Shown: positions 1-6,455 of the stretch, one piece after another
Layout: every line of letters begins with the position of its first letter
How positions within the stretch are numbered: position 1 is the stretch's first letter
From: an uncultured Christensenellaceae bacterium
Lineage (GTDB): Bacteria > Bacillota > Clostridia > Christensenellales > Pumilibacteraceae
Length of the DNA stretch: 25,963 bases
Direction: 5' to 3'
Assembly (NCBI GenBank): GCA_910588315.1
Contig: CAJUQF010000015.1
Coordinates: 5,246 to 31,208, forward strand
The notes under the pieces: generated by a model
Told to the model about the DNA's origin: nothing
Seen by the model: only the letters and a program-made list of their open reading frames with translations
Database searches by the model: none
Program-made: the position numbers and the translations under genes

Positions 1-168
1 AGTTTGCACGGTCTGAAACCGCTTTCGATCGCCGTATCGCCGTTCCGTAAATCCGTAATATCGTTGTTTTTGATTGACATGCGGCTGCAATTCGTAATAT
101 CATTAAAATACGGCGGAATAAAAGATAACATACGACTCGACAGTTACAGGCAATTCAAGGGGACTCAA

Positions 169-1077
169 ATGAACAAGAAAAATCTATGGATCATAATAGT
201 CGATTCCATAATCGGAATACTGCTAATACTTGCGCTTGCATTGTGCTTAAATCATTTGGAATGGTATTTGCAAGTCGCGGGATATTTATGCGTGATCGCT
301 TTTACCGTCGGCGATATAATAGCGTTTGCACTGAATAAACAATCGTTTGTGCGTAGTCTGTTCTTATTCAACGTCGTCGCGTTAATCGTTATAGGCAGTT
401 TGGCTGTAATGAACCTGTGCGGGATATTCGACAGCCTTTCCGATTTCGAAAAAGTAAAACAACTGATATTGGACAGCGGGAATTGGGGATATACCATTTA
501 CGCCGCTTTGACCGTGCTCAACGTCGTTATACTGCCGATACCGGCGGCGATGCTCATGCTCGCGGGGGTCGCGGTTTTCGGCGCCGTCAAAACCTTTATT
601 ATTTCCTACATAAGCGTAATGATAGGCTCTGTGATAGCGTTTATGATCGGACGGTTCGCCGGTAAAAAATTGGCAAACTGGTGTATCGGTGAGTCCAACG
701 TCGAAAAGTATTCTAAACTTATCGGCAAAAAAGGCAACGCACTGTTTGTGATAATGCAACTGTTACCCTTCTTTCCCGACGATATTTTATGTATGGTCGC
801 AGGTCTCACGGCGATGAGCTTTTTATTCTTTTCGATATCCATGCTTATAGTCAAACCCATTTATATCGCTGCTGTATGCTTTATGGGTACGGGCGAAGTA
901 ATCCCATTTTCCGGCTGGGGCATTCCCGTTTGGATAACTGTTTTCGTTGTGATAGCCGTCGCTTTCATACTGTATTGCAAATACCAAACAAAGATCGAAA
1001 CCAAGCTCGCCCGATTATTCAGGCGGAAGAGCAAAGACGAATCAGCAGCCGACAGCGACGGCATAGACGAACAATGA
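169..1077 (+). CDS. TVP38/TMEM64-family (VTT domain) membrane protein
   Basis: This is a polytopic integral membrane protein of 302 aa in the TVP38/TMEM64 (SNARE-associated/VTT, DedA-like) family, probably a lipid-handling or transport protein of the cytoplasmic membrane. The exact substrate is unknown. Hydrophobic segments cover most of residues 8-280. The VTT-type core lies roughly at residues 115-235, with the family's LPIPAA segment, a GRFAGKKL stretch and the LPFFPDDILCMVAG segment. The tail is charged and cytosolic (KIETKLARLFRRKSKD). The open frame runs back to base 4, but the ATG at 169 is chosen because AAGGGG precedes it and the protein then begins MNKKNLW followed at once by a membrane helix. 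Its stop directly abuts the stop of the convergent merR-like gene, with no room for a terminator. Family is fairly sure; function is not. Confidence 0.85.
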   Translation: MNKKNLWIIIVDSIIGILLILALALCLNHLEWYLQVAGYLCVIAFTVGDIIAFALNKQSFVRSLFLFNVVALIVIGSLAVMNLCGIFDSLSDFEKVKQLILDSGNWGYTIYAALTVLNVVILPIPAAMLMLAGVAVFGAVKTFIISYISVMIGSVIAFMIGRFAGKKLANWCIGESNVEKYSKLIGKKGNALFVIMQLLPFFPDDILCMVAGLTAMSFLFFSISMLIVKPIYIAAVCFMGTGEVIPFSGWGIPVWITVFVVIAVAFILYCKYQTKIETKLARLFRRKSKDESAADSDGIDEQ

Positions 1078-1866
1078 TTATCCGGCGTGTTCGATGAATA
1101 TCTGCGTTTGATACTTCCATTGCAAGATACCCGTCAAAACTATCAAATGCACAACGAAATCGGGTGACCTACCGTATTCGCGCTTTACCGTTTCGATTGC
1201 TTCGGCGGTAACGCTTTTTCTGGTATCGTCAGTACAATCGACGCAAAGATATTTGCCTTTAGGCAAGTATTTTATGCCTTTTATATCTATATGTCGCGTA
1301 CAAACCGCAAAAAGATTTGCCCGTCCGTTTTCTTCATATATCCCGGCAAGATCTTCGAATGTGAATTTTTCTCTGTCTTCGGCGTTCAACAGCTTATAAA
1401 AATTTCTGTGATAATCCCATAAATTCTCCAATGACGGAGCTTGCAGTTCTTCAGACAGCAGAATAGCGCGTTCCGGCAAAATTTTTATAACGCCGCCGAC
1501 GTTTTCGTTTTTCCCCGCCGATTTGTTCTCATAAAATGTGCGGGCATTGATAATTTTCGTTTTGGCAAAGTTAAGCTCCGTTATCTTGTTATCGGCGCTT
1601 TGCTCGGCATGTTTCAGCAAGTCGATTATTTTGGACAGGTCGTCGTACTCCAAAACGTTTTTAATCTCATCGAGCGACAGGTCCATGACGCGCAGTGCAC
1701 GAATTGTATTCAATCGCACGATCTCGCCTTGCGAATAATACCGATACTTTGTCCACTCGTCCGTCTTGCACGGCTTGACCAAACCGATACGGTCGTAATG
1801 GCGCAGCGTTTCCGTCGTCATACCCACAATTTCGGCAGTTTGACTTATCGTAAAAAATTTATCCAT
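1078..1866 (-). CDS. MerR-family transcriptional regulator with C-terminal effector-binding-like domain
   Basis: This is a DNA-binding one-component regulator of 262 aa. Residues 5-75 form a MerR winged helix: ISQTAEIVGMTTETLRHYDR is the HTH, followed by GLVKP and the YRYYS wing. A helical linker follows (about 80-118). The C-terminal half (about 125-262) ends in WKYQTQIFI, resembling the GyrI/BmrR-like ligand-binding domains of multidrug-sensing MerR proteins. It probably senses a small organic molecule and distorts a promoter with an over-long spacer. Such a promoter lies directly upstream and faces the DUF4097 lipoprotein gene, which is therefore the likely target; the regulator's own promoter overlaps it. 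The ligand cannot be read from the sequence. Confidence 0.9.
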   Translation of the reverse strand: MDKFFTISQTAEIVGMTTETLRHYDRIGLVKPCKTDEWTKYRYYSQGEIVRLNTIRALRVMDLSLDEIKNVLEYDDLSKIIDLLKHAEQSADNKITELNFAKTKIINARTFYENKSAGKNENVGGVIKILPERAILLSEELQAPSLENLWDYHRNFYKLLNAEDREKFTFEDLAGIYEENGRANLFAVCTRHIDIKGIKYLPKGKYLCVDCTDDTRKSVTAEAIETVKREYGRSPDFVVHLIVLTGILQWKYQTQIFIEHAG

Positions 1867-1883
1867 AAACGATTGTTATCCCC

Positions 1884-1914
1884 TTGACTTTTGTGTTACA
1901 CAAATGTTTACACT
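1884..1914 (+). promoter_or_regulatory. MerR-type promoter/operator with 19-bp spacer
   Basis: On the plus strand, TTGACT (1884-1889) and TACACT (1909-1914) are separated by exactly 19 bp. Inside the spacer is the perfect dyad TTGTGT-t-ACACAA (1891-1903). Over-long 19-20 bp spacers with a dyad are the hallmark of promoters activated by MerR-family proteins. It would start transcription near 1921 and drive the lipoprotein gene at 1973. The dyad also lies just downstream of the start point of the divergent merR promoter, so autorepression is plausible. Confidence 0.7.
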
Positions 1915-1915
1915 T

Positions 1916-1945
1916 ATTTTAGCATTGACCGATACGTATTGTCAA
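1916..1945 (-). promoter_or_regulatory. Promoter of the merR-like gene
   Basis: Read on the minus strand, TTGACA (1945-1940) and TAAAAT (1921-1916) are spaced by 18 bp. Transcription would start near 1909 and run into the merR-like gene at 1866, across the TTGTGTTACACAA dyad. It overlaps the divergent MerR-type promoter face to face. Confidence 0.65.
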
Positions 1946-1972
1946 GCAATGATTTTCAAGGAGAACAAAATA

Positions 1973-2644
1973 ATGAAAAGGATAATTTCGATTTTTACTG
2001 CGATCGCGACCGCCGCTTTTGTATTGACTGGCTGTTCCGACAGTCAAATTTTCACCGCAAAAAATTATCGTTTCGAAAGCGCAGACATAAAAAGCATAAC
2101 GGTAAACGCGATCGACAGAGAGATAAACATAAATATCTCCTACGACGGCAACATCCGTATCAACTACCACGAAAGCGAAAAAGAATATTACGAAATAACG
2201 AATATCGACGGAGTACTTACGATCGCATATACCGACAACAAAAACTGGTCGGATTATATCGGAACAAAGCCCGACGCGAAATACCGCAAGATCGATATCG
2301 CGATACCCGATAACGTTATATCGAACTTGACCGCAACGACGACGAACGCGAGAATAGCGGTTAAAAACCTGACCGTAAAAAACGCCATGATGTTAACGTC
2401 TAACGGCGGCGATATTCTGGCGGATAAAATAAATATCGGCAGCGCCTTACAACTAAAAACCAAAAACGGTAATATTACGGGATCCGTCGTCGGCAGCATA
2501 GACGACTTCGTCATAAAATGCACCGTCAAAAAAGGAGAATGCAATCTACCGGCAAATAAACCTACCGGCAATAAAACGCTTACGGCGGATTGCAATAACG
2601 GCGATGTAAATATCGCATTCTCGAATATCGCCGATTTATTGTAA
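1973..2644 (+). CDS. DUF4097-like lipoprotein
   Basis: This is a predicted exported lipoprotein of 223 aa. The N-terminus MKRIISIFTAIATAAFVLTGC has a lipobox (LTGC, lipidated Cys21). The rest is a repetitive beta-strand pattern (ITVNAIDREININIS, ARIAVKNLTVKNA, GGDILADKINIGSALQLKTKNGNITG, NGDVNIAF) typical of DUF4097/adhesin-like single-stranded beta-helix proteins. No catalytic motif is seen. The ATG at 1973 is preceded by AAGGAG at 1958-1963. The gene is divergent from the MerR-like regulator and has a 19-bp-spacer promoter, so it is probably induced by that regulator. An envelope-stress or sensing role is inferred only. Confidence 0.8.
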   Translation: MKRIISIFTAIATAAFVLTGCSDSQIFTAKNYRFESADIKSITVNAIDREININISYDGNIRINYHESEKEYYEITNIDGVLTIAYTDNKNWSDYIGTKPDAKYRKIDIAIPDNVISNLTATTTNARIAVKNLTVKNAMMLTSNGGDILADKINIGSALQLKTKNGNITGSVVGSIDDFVIKCTVKKGECNLPANKPTGNKTLTADCNNGDVNIAFSNIADLL

Positions 2645-2662
2645 ACTCCCGACCGAAATATA

Positions 2663-2691
2663 TTGCTTTTTATGCGAACGGCTTGTATAAT
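2663..2691 (+). promoter_or_regulatory. Promoter of the Vat-like gene (possibly leaderless)
   Basis: TTGCTT (2663-2668) and TATAAT (2686-2691) are 17 bp apart. The usual start point, about 7 nt after the -10 box, falls on the ATG at 2698. The transcript would therefore be leaderless or nearly so, and no Shine-Dalgarno sequence is visible before that ATG. Confidence 0.6.
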
Positions 2692-2697
2692 AAGAAT

Positions 2698-3351
2698 ATG
2701 AAAAACATTCCCGATCCTGCCGAAATATTTCCGAATGAATATAAAACGTCGTGCTTTATAAAGAACGTCGTCAAAGCGCCGAATGTGATTATAGGCGATT
2801 ATACTTATTATGATGATAACGTTGCGGCGGCAGAATTCGAGAAAAACAATATCCTGTTCAATTATCCCGAGTTCGGCGATAAACTGATAATAGGAAAATT
2901 TTGCCAGATCGCGCAAAACGTTAAATTCATCATGGGACCCGCAAACCACAGACTGTCGAGCGTAACGACATATCCGTTCAATGTATTCGGCGGTTTATGG
3001 CAACAGAATACCCCGCCGCATTTGAGCCAGTTGCCGTTCAAAGGCGACACCGTCATAGGCAACGACGTTTGGATAGGACGCGAAAGCATAATCATGCCCG
3101 GCGTCAAGATCGGCGACGGTTGTATAATAGCCGCATATTCGATAGTTACAAAAGATATCGAACCGTACTGTGTCGTCGGCGGCAATCCGGCAAAGCTCAT
3201 AAAAAAACGTTTCGACGACGAGCTTACAAAGCTGCTCTTGACAACCAGGTGGTGGGACTTCCCTCCCGAAAAGCTGGTCGAATTTTTACCCATATTGTGC
3301 GATCCCGATATCGAAAAAGTAAAACGCATCTTAAAAGCAAATATCGATTAA
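2698..3351 (+). CDS. Vat-like xenobiotic O-acetyltransferase (left-handed beta-helix)
   Basis: This 217-aa protein resembles the Vat streptogramin A / CatB-type xenobiotic acetyltransferases, which move an acetyl group from acetyl-CoA to a hydroxyl of an antibiotic or similar molecule in the cytosol. Diagnostic stretches are GDYTYYD, DKLIIGKFCQIA, MGPANHR (catalytic-type His84), TYPFNVFGG, KGDTVIGNDVWIGRESIIMPGVKIGDG and VVGGNPAKLIKKRF, in the same order and spacing as in Vat proteins; the C-terminal WWDFPPE segment fits too. Hexapeptide repeats make a trimeric left-handed beta-helix in this family. The frame opens with a TTG at 2683, but that codon lies within or next to the -10 region, so the ATG at 2698 is preferred. 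True resistance or a housekeeping acetylation cannot be told apart from sequence alone. Confidence 0.88.
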   Translation: MKNIPDPAEIFPNEYKTSCFIKNVVKAPNVIIGDYTYYDDNVAAAEFEKNNILFNYPEFGDKLIIGKFCQIAQNVKFIMGPANHRLSSVTTYPFNVFGGLWQQNTPPHLSQLPFKGDTVIGNDVWIGRESIIMPGVKIGDGCIIAAYSIVTKDIEPYCVVGGNPAKLIKKRFDDELTKLLLTTRWWDFPPEKLVEFLPILCDPDIEKVKRILKANID

Positions 3352-3388
3352 AAGTATTCCGTCCTATCATCGAAAACAAATACGGCAA

Positions 3389-3423
3389 AAAAACAACGAT
3401 CCGATTAAGCGACCGTTGTTTTG
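3389..3423. terminator. Bidirectional intrinsic terminator
   Basis: AAACAACG pairs with CGTTGTTT around an AT-rich loop. On the minus strand the stem is followed by a run of seven T residues, and on the plus strand by TTTTG. It sits between the convergent Vat-like and DUF2871 genes and can serve both. Confidence 0.7.
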
Positions 3424-3483
3424 TCATGATAATAAGGTAGCGTATTCGACGATCGTATCATTTTTATCTACCAAATAACAGGT

Positions 3484-3960
3484 TTATACCTGTTCACCGT
3501 CGTTTTTATCTTCCGTTTTATCGGCAACGGCAGTCGGTTTGAGCAACCACGCAACGAATATAAGTATAAAGCTCACACCGAGTACGGCGTGAAAAATACC
3601 GGACACCCCGGCAATCGCGCCGTTTGCTCCGCTCGGCGTTACGTAGTTTACAGCAGGCGACTTGGAAAGGACGTCGAACACGCCGCGAACGACAATCATA
3701 AGCCCCGTACCGAGTGTTCCGCACGCATATCCGACAAACGCGGCTTTAAAAAGTTTGCCGGAGCATTTTCCGAGCTTTTCCGTAACCAACCCGATAATCA
3801 GTACGAACGCTACGCCCAGTACGAGAAAGTGCGTGTGCGCAAGTCCGAGCGTCGTGTAAACGTTTACCACACCGTACGCTTTGGAAAATTCTCTGTAAAA
3901 TACGCCGCACGCGATCCCGATCGCCAAAAATACAAGCGCAAATTTAATATATTTTTTCAT
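3484..3960 (-). CDS. DUF2871 family membrane protein
   Basis: This 158-aa membrane protein has four predicted helices (about residues 5-24, 40-60, 72-92 and 118-141) and a charged C-terminal tail ending DKNDGEQV. It matches the pattern of DUF2871 proteins of Bacillota: GLAHTHFLVLG in helix 2 and GIFHAVLG in helix 4. His42, His44 and His124 sit inside or at the edge of membrane helices, reminiscent of heme- or metal-binding small membrane proteins, but that is inference. The frame extends upstream, but the ATG at 3958-3960 follows AAGGAG with good spacing and starts MKKYIKFALV. A sigma-A promoter lies directly upstream. Confidence 0.75.
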   Translation of the reverse strand: MKKYIKFALVFLAIGIACGVFYREFSKAYGVVNVYTTLGLAHTHFLVLGVAFVLIIGLVTEKLGKCSGKLFKAAFVGYACGTLGTGLMIVVRGVFDVLSKSPAVNYVTPSGANGAIAGVSGIFHAVLGVSFILIFVAWLLKPTAVADKTEDKNDGEQV

Positions 3961-3983
3961 GACCCGTCTCCTTTGTTTTCTAT

Positions 3984-4012
3984 ATTCTAACACAGTATCC
4001 TGTATATGTCAA
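3984..4012 (-). promoter_or_regulatory. Promoter of the DUF2871 gene
   Basis: On the minus strand, TTGACA (4012-4007) and TAGAAT (3989-3984) are 17 bp apart. The spacer contains the interrupted dyad ACAG-n4-CTGT, which could be an operator. Confidence 0.7.
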
Positions 4013-4088
4013 TGCATAACATGAAAGACAAACATAGCCCGCCGCAATACCGAACGACGCTTAATTTCGACCGAATAGCGGAATAATA

Positions 4089-4117
4089 TTGCCACGACGT
4101 TTAAAACGGTTTATAAT
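4089..4117 (+). promoter_or_regulatory. Promoter of the LytTR/DUF3021 operon
   Basis: TTGCCA (4089-4094) and TATAAT (4112-4117) are 17 bp apart, followed by a 5' leader of about 29 nt to the TTG start codon. Confidence 0.7.
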
Positions 4118-4152
4118 AACACGTATGCGATTCGGACAGGAGGTAAACCGAA

Positions 4153-4584
4153 TTGAAACTGATAACCACCATCGATGCGCGCATAGACGACGAGCGTGTC
4201 GAAATATACGCACGAAAAGATTATCCCGTTATCGCCGAGATCAAGAAAATACTCGACGAAAAATCGGATATCATAGGGTTCCTTCACGACGGCAGCTTCA
4301 AAGTATTGGATATGCAAACGGTCAACAGTTTTTCCATTATCGGCGGTAAACTGTACGCAAAAACCGATACGGAGCAATACGATATCAAAAAGCGGTTATA
4401 CGAAATAGAAGACATACTGCCCGCACAGTTTCAAAAAATCAGTCAAAGCTGTATCGTCAACCTGTCGCGCGTATTAAAATTCGAGCTGTTCTTTAACGGC
4501 AGTCTTGCGTGCAGATTCGTCAACGATATAGAATACGTGTCGAGACGGTATATCAAAAATCTAAAAGAAAGGCTGGGCATCTGA
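4153..4584 (+). CDS. LytTR DNA-binding domain regulator
   Basis: This 143-aa protein has a short N-terminal segment and a LytTR DNA-binding domain at about residues 45-142 (FLHDGSFKVLDMQTVNSFSI, LYEIEDILPAQFQKISQSCIVN, VSRRYIKNLKERLGI). There is no receiver domain, so it is a stand-alone LytTR regulator rather than a two-component one. The start is TTG at 4153, fixed by a perfect AGGAGG at 4138-4143 nine bases upstream. The next gene begins one base after its stop and encodes a DUF3021 membrane protein. LytTR/membrane-protein pairs of this type act as LytTR regulatory systems, in which the membrane partner holds the regulator inactive. The target genes are not obvious here. Confidence 0.88.
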   Translation: MKLITTIDARIDDERVEIYARKDYPVIAEIKKILDEKSDIIGFLHDGSFKVLDMQTVNSFSIIGGKLYAKTDTEQYDIKKRLYEIEDILPAQFQKISQSCIVNLSRVLKFELFFNGSLACRFVNDIEYVSRRYIKNLKERLGI

Positions 4585-4585
4585 C

Positions 4586-5062
4586 ATGAAAAAGAAAATT
4601 TTACTGCGCGCTTTATTGGGAGCGCCGATAGGAATTCTTATAAGCTATATCATAACCATAGCTATATCGCTTGCTACCGGCAACGGCGAATATTATCCTG
4701 CCGCACACGAACTGATCGCAGACTGCGGCAGCGAGATCGCCGCCGTCGCCGTACAGCTGCTTTGCTCGCTCGTATTCGGCGCGATATGGGGCGGCGCGAG
4801 CGTTATTTGGAATATCGAAAACTGGAGCTGGCTTAAAATGACATTCGTCCATCTCGCCGTATGTTGTTTCTCCACTTTCCCGATAGCATTCTTACTGCAT
4901 TGGATACCGACGTACTCCGCGCTCGGCACGGCGCTTTATTTTATAGGATTCTTCGCCGTATACTTTATGATCTGGGCATCGGTTTACTTTCCGCTCAAAT
5001 TCAAGGTCAAAAAAATGAACGATAAAATAAAGGAACTTAACGAGAAAAACGACTTGCTTTAA
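4586..5062 (+). CDS. DUF3021 family membrane protein, LytTR partner
   Basis: This is a 158-aa protein with four predicted membrane helices (about residues 7-28, 54-73, 83-104 and 112-136) and a Lys/Glu-rich, probably coiled C-terminal tail (KVKKMNDKIKELNEKN). Size, topology and pairing with a LytTR gene fit DUF3021. It follows the LytTR stop by one base, so the two are translationally coupled. By analogy with LytTR regulatory systems it probably sequesters or inhibits the regulator at the membrane; the signal is unknown. No ABC transporter, a frequent companion of such pairs, is seen nearby. Confidence 0.8.
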   Translation: MKKKILLRALLGAPIGILISYIITIAISLATGNGEYYPAAHELIADCGSEIAAVAVQLLCSLVFGAIWGGASVIWNIENWSWLKMTFVHLAVCCFSTFPIAFLLHWIPTYSALGTALYFIGFFAVYFMIWASVYFPLKFKVKKMNDKIKELNEKNDLL

Positions 5063-5091
5063 CATCGATAGTCGCATCATATACAATAAAG

Positions 5092-6243
5092 TCAAATATC
5101 GTTACCGTCATTTACAATTTCTTCGGAATTATTATCGAAAACAGTCGGGCGCATCAAAGTTTTACCGTTGAGTTCATCTATCTTATTATCAATTACGTCG
5201 ATTGCTTCAAAAATCAAAGAATGCGCCGCATTCAGATATTCCTCTATATAAGCTATTCCTGCATAATAATTTTCCTTTACCTTTGAAGAATAATACGAAA
5301 AGAATTCATGATTCAAATAATTCCCGATTTTTATAACACCTTTTAAATCGTCCAATTCTTTCTTTTCGAATTGACCATATGGTTGAAGCGCTTCATTTAA
5401 TTCATATATTGATGATATTTCGGCTTTTTCGACTGTGATACTTAATATCGACGCAAGCTTTTTATACTCATTCTCCCATTCTTGCGTATGATATATCATT
5501 TGCCCGACTGCATTATAAACGTCAACCGGGTAATTCTTGACAGCAATTACTTTTCGGCTGTATCTTTTTCTGTTCGTATAAATTTGATCGTCTATTTTAA
5601 ATGAAATTCTTTTCAGAACGGATATTGTTGCTTGCGCAATAGCGCCGTCATATAATGCGCTTTCCAATGTCAACGGCTTTATAAAAAACGGCTTATACCG
5701 TTTGCTTAATATCCGCCCGTTTACTTTTAAGTAATGTCGATACCAGCCGGTATATACGATTATGTCCTGACCTTCGTAGTAATACAATTTACAGGAAAAC
5801 AATAGCGATGCAATCGTAAAGAACAAAGAAACACTCCATATAACAACGAAAACAGCAATATTATCGATAAGAAAATCGAATTCATTTATAACTACACTAT
5901 GATCCCAAATTTTATAGCTGTCGATCTTTCCTTCGACAAAAAATATCGCGTTTTGTATTTGCCCGTATCCAAAGAGATCTGCGTCATCATACAATAGCAA
6001 ACCCCCGTTAATATCGTAAAAAGCGATTACTATCCATCCCGATTGAATTTTTTCATTAAACGTAAATACGAACTCGCACCTATTTCTGTTATCACCTATA
6101 TCCTTAATACTGCATTTTTCATCTTCGATCTTTACATCATGCCACGGCGTTAAAAGAAGGATAACGGGTATCAAGATGCTCAAAGTCAATATAAAAAGCC
6201 ATATTGATCTTTGTATCCACAAGATTTTCTTTTCGCGTATCAT
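5092..6243 (-). CDS. Hypothetical two-pass membrane protein
   Basis: I do not recognise the family of this 383-aa protein. It starts with a charged MIREKK and has a first membrane helix at about residues 12-32, an extracytoplasmic-type beta-rich stretch at 33-126, a second helix at about 127-151, and a cytosolic C-terminal region of about 230 aa. The last 130 residues look alpha-helical (ITVEKAEISSIYELNEAL, AGIAYIEEYLNAAHSLIFEA). The ATG at 6241-6243 is preceded by AAGGAGG. The gene is visibly more AT-rich than its neighbours and uses many AAA, AAT and ATT codons, a possible sign of later acquisition. It has its own near-consensus promoter and ends 29 bp from the convergent DUF3021 gene. Confidence 0.75.
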   Translation of the reverse strand: MIREKKILWIQRSIWLFILTLSILIPVILLLTPWHDVKIEDEKCSIKDIGDNRNRCEFVFTFNEKIQSGWIVIAFYDINGGLLLYDDADLFGYGQIQNAIFFVEGKIDSYKIWDHSVVINEFDFLIDNIAVFVVIWSVSLFFTIASLLFSCKLYYYEGQDIIVYTGWYRHYLKVNGRILSKRYKPFFIKPLTLESALYDGAIAQATISVLKRISFKIDDQIYTNRKRYSRKVIAVKNYPVDVYNAVGQMIYHTQEWENEYKKLASILSITVEKAEISSIYELNEALQPYGQFEKKELDDLKGVIKIGNYLNHEFFSYYSSKVKENYYAGIAYIEEYLNAAHSLIFEAIDVIDNKIDELNGKTLMRPTVFDNNSEEIVNDGNDI

Positions 6244-6306
6244 GATTTCCTCCTTATATTATGTCTTACTATCAATACTCCCGATATAGGAATAAATGTT
6301 ATATTT

Positions 6307-6335
6307 ATTATATCATATTTTAATATACGAGTCAA
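6307..6335 (-). promoter_or_regulatory. Promoter of the two-pass membrane protein gene
   Basis: On the minus strand, TTGACT (6335-6330) and TATAAT (6312-6307) are 17 bp apart, and TGA before the -10 box adds an extended -10. The leader to the ATG at 6243 is about 57 nt. Confidence 0.75.
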
Positions 6336-6401
6336 TACTTTTATAAAATTTTAATTTATCAAAACCGATTTGCCATATTTTACTAAGATATTATCTCAAA
6401 C

Positions 6402-6438
6402 AAAAAATCACGGCTGAGACTTTTATATCTCGCCGTGA
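6402..6438 (-). terminator. Intrinsic terminator of the SGNH lipoprotein gene
   Basis: TCACGGC (6408-6414) pairs with GCCGTGA (6432-6438), extended by GAGA/TCTC after one bulged base. On the minus strand the stem is followed by TTTTTTG. It lies 18 bp after the stop of the SGNH part. Confidence 0.8.
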
Positions 6439-6455
6439 CTTTCGTTATGCAATCA

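Noticed and set aside
74..100. Possible promoter TTGACA...TAATAT before the TVP38-like gene
   Set aside because: The spacer is only 15 bp. A promoter may be present but I cannot support its position.
1..168. Open frame continuing from base 4 into the TVP38-like gene
   Set aside because: The translated stretch has no domain or ribosome binding site, and the ATG at 169 has both a Shine-Dalgarno and a natural N-terminus. The left edge holds no other gene that I can see.
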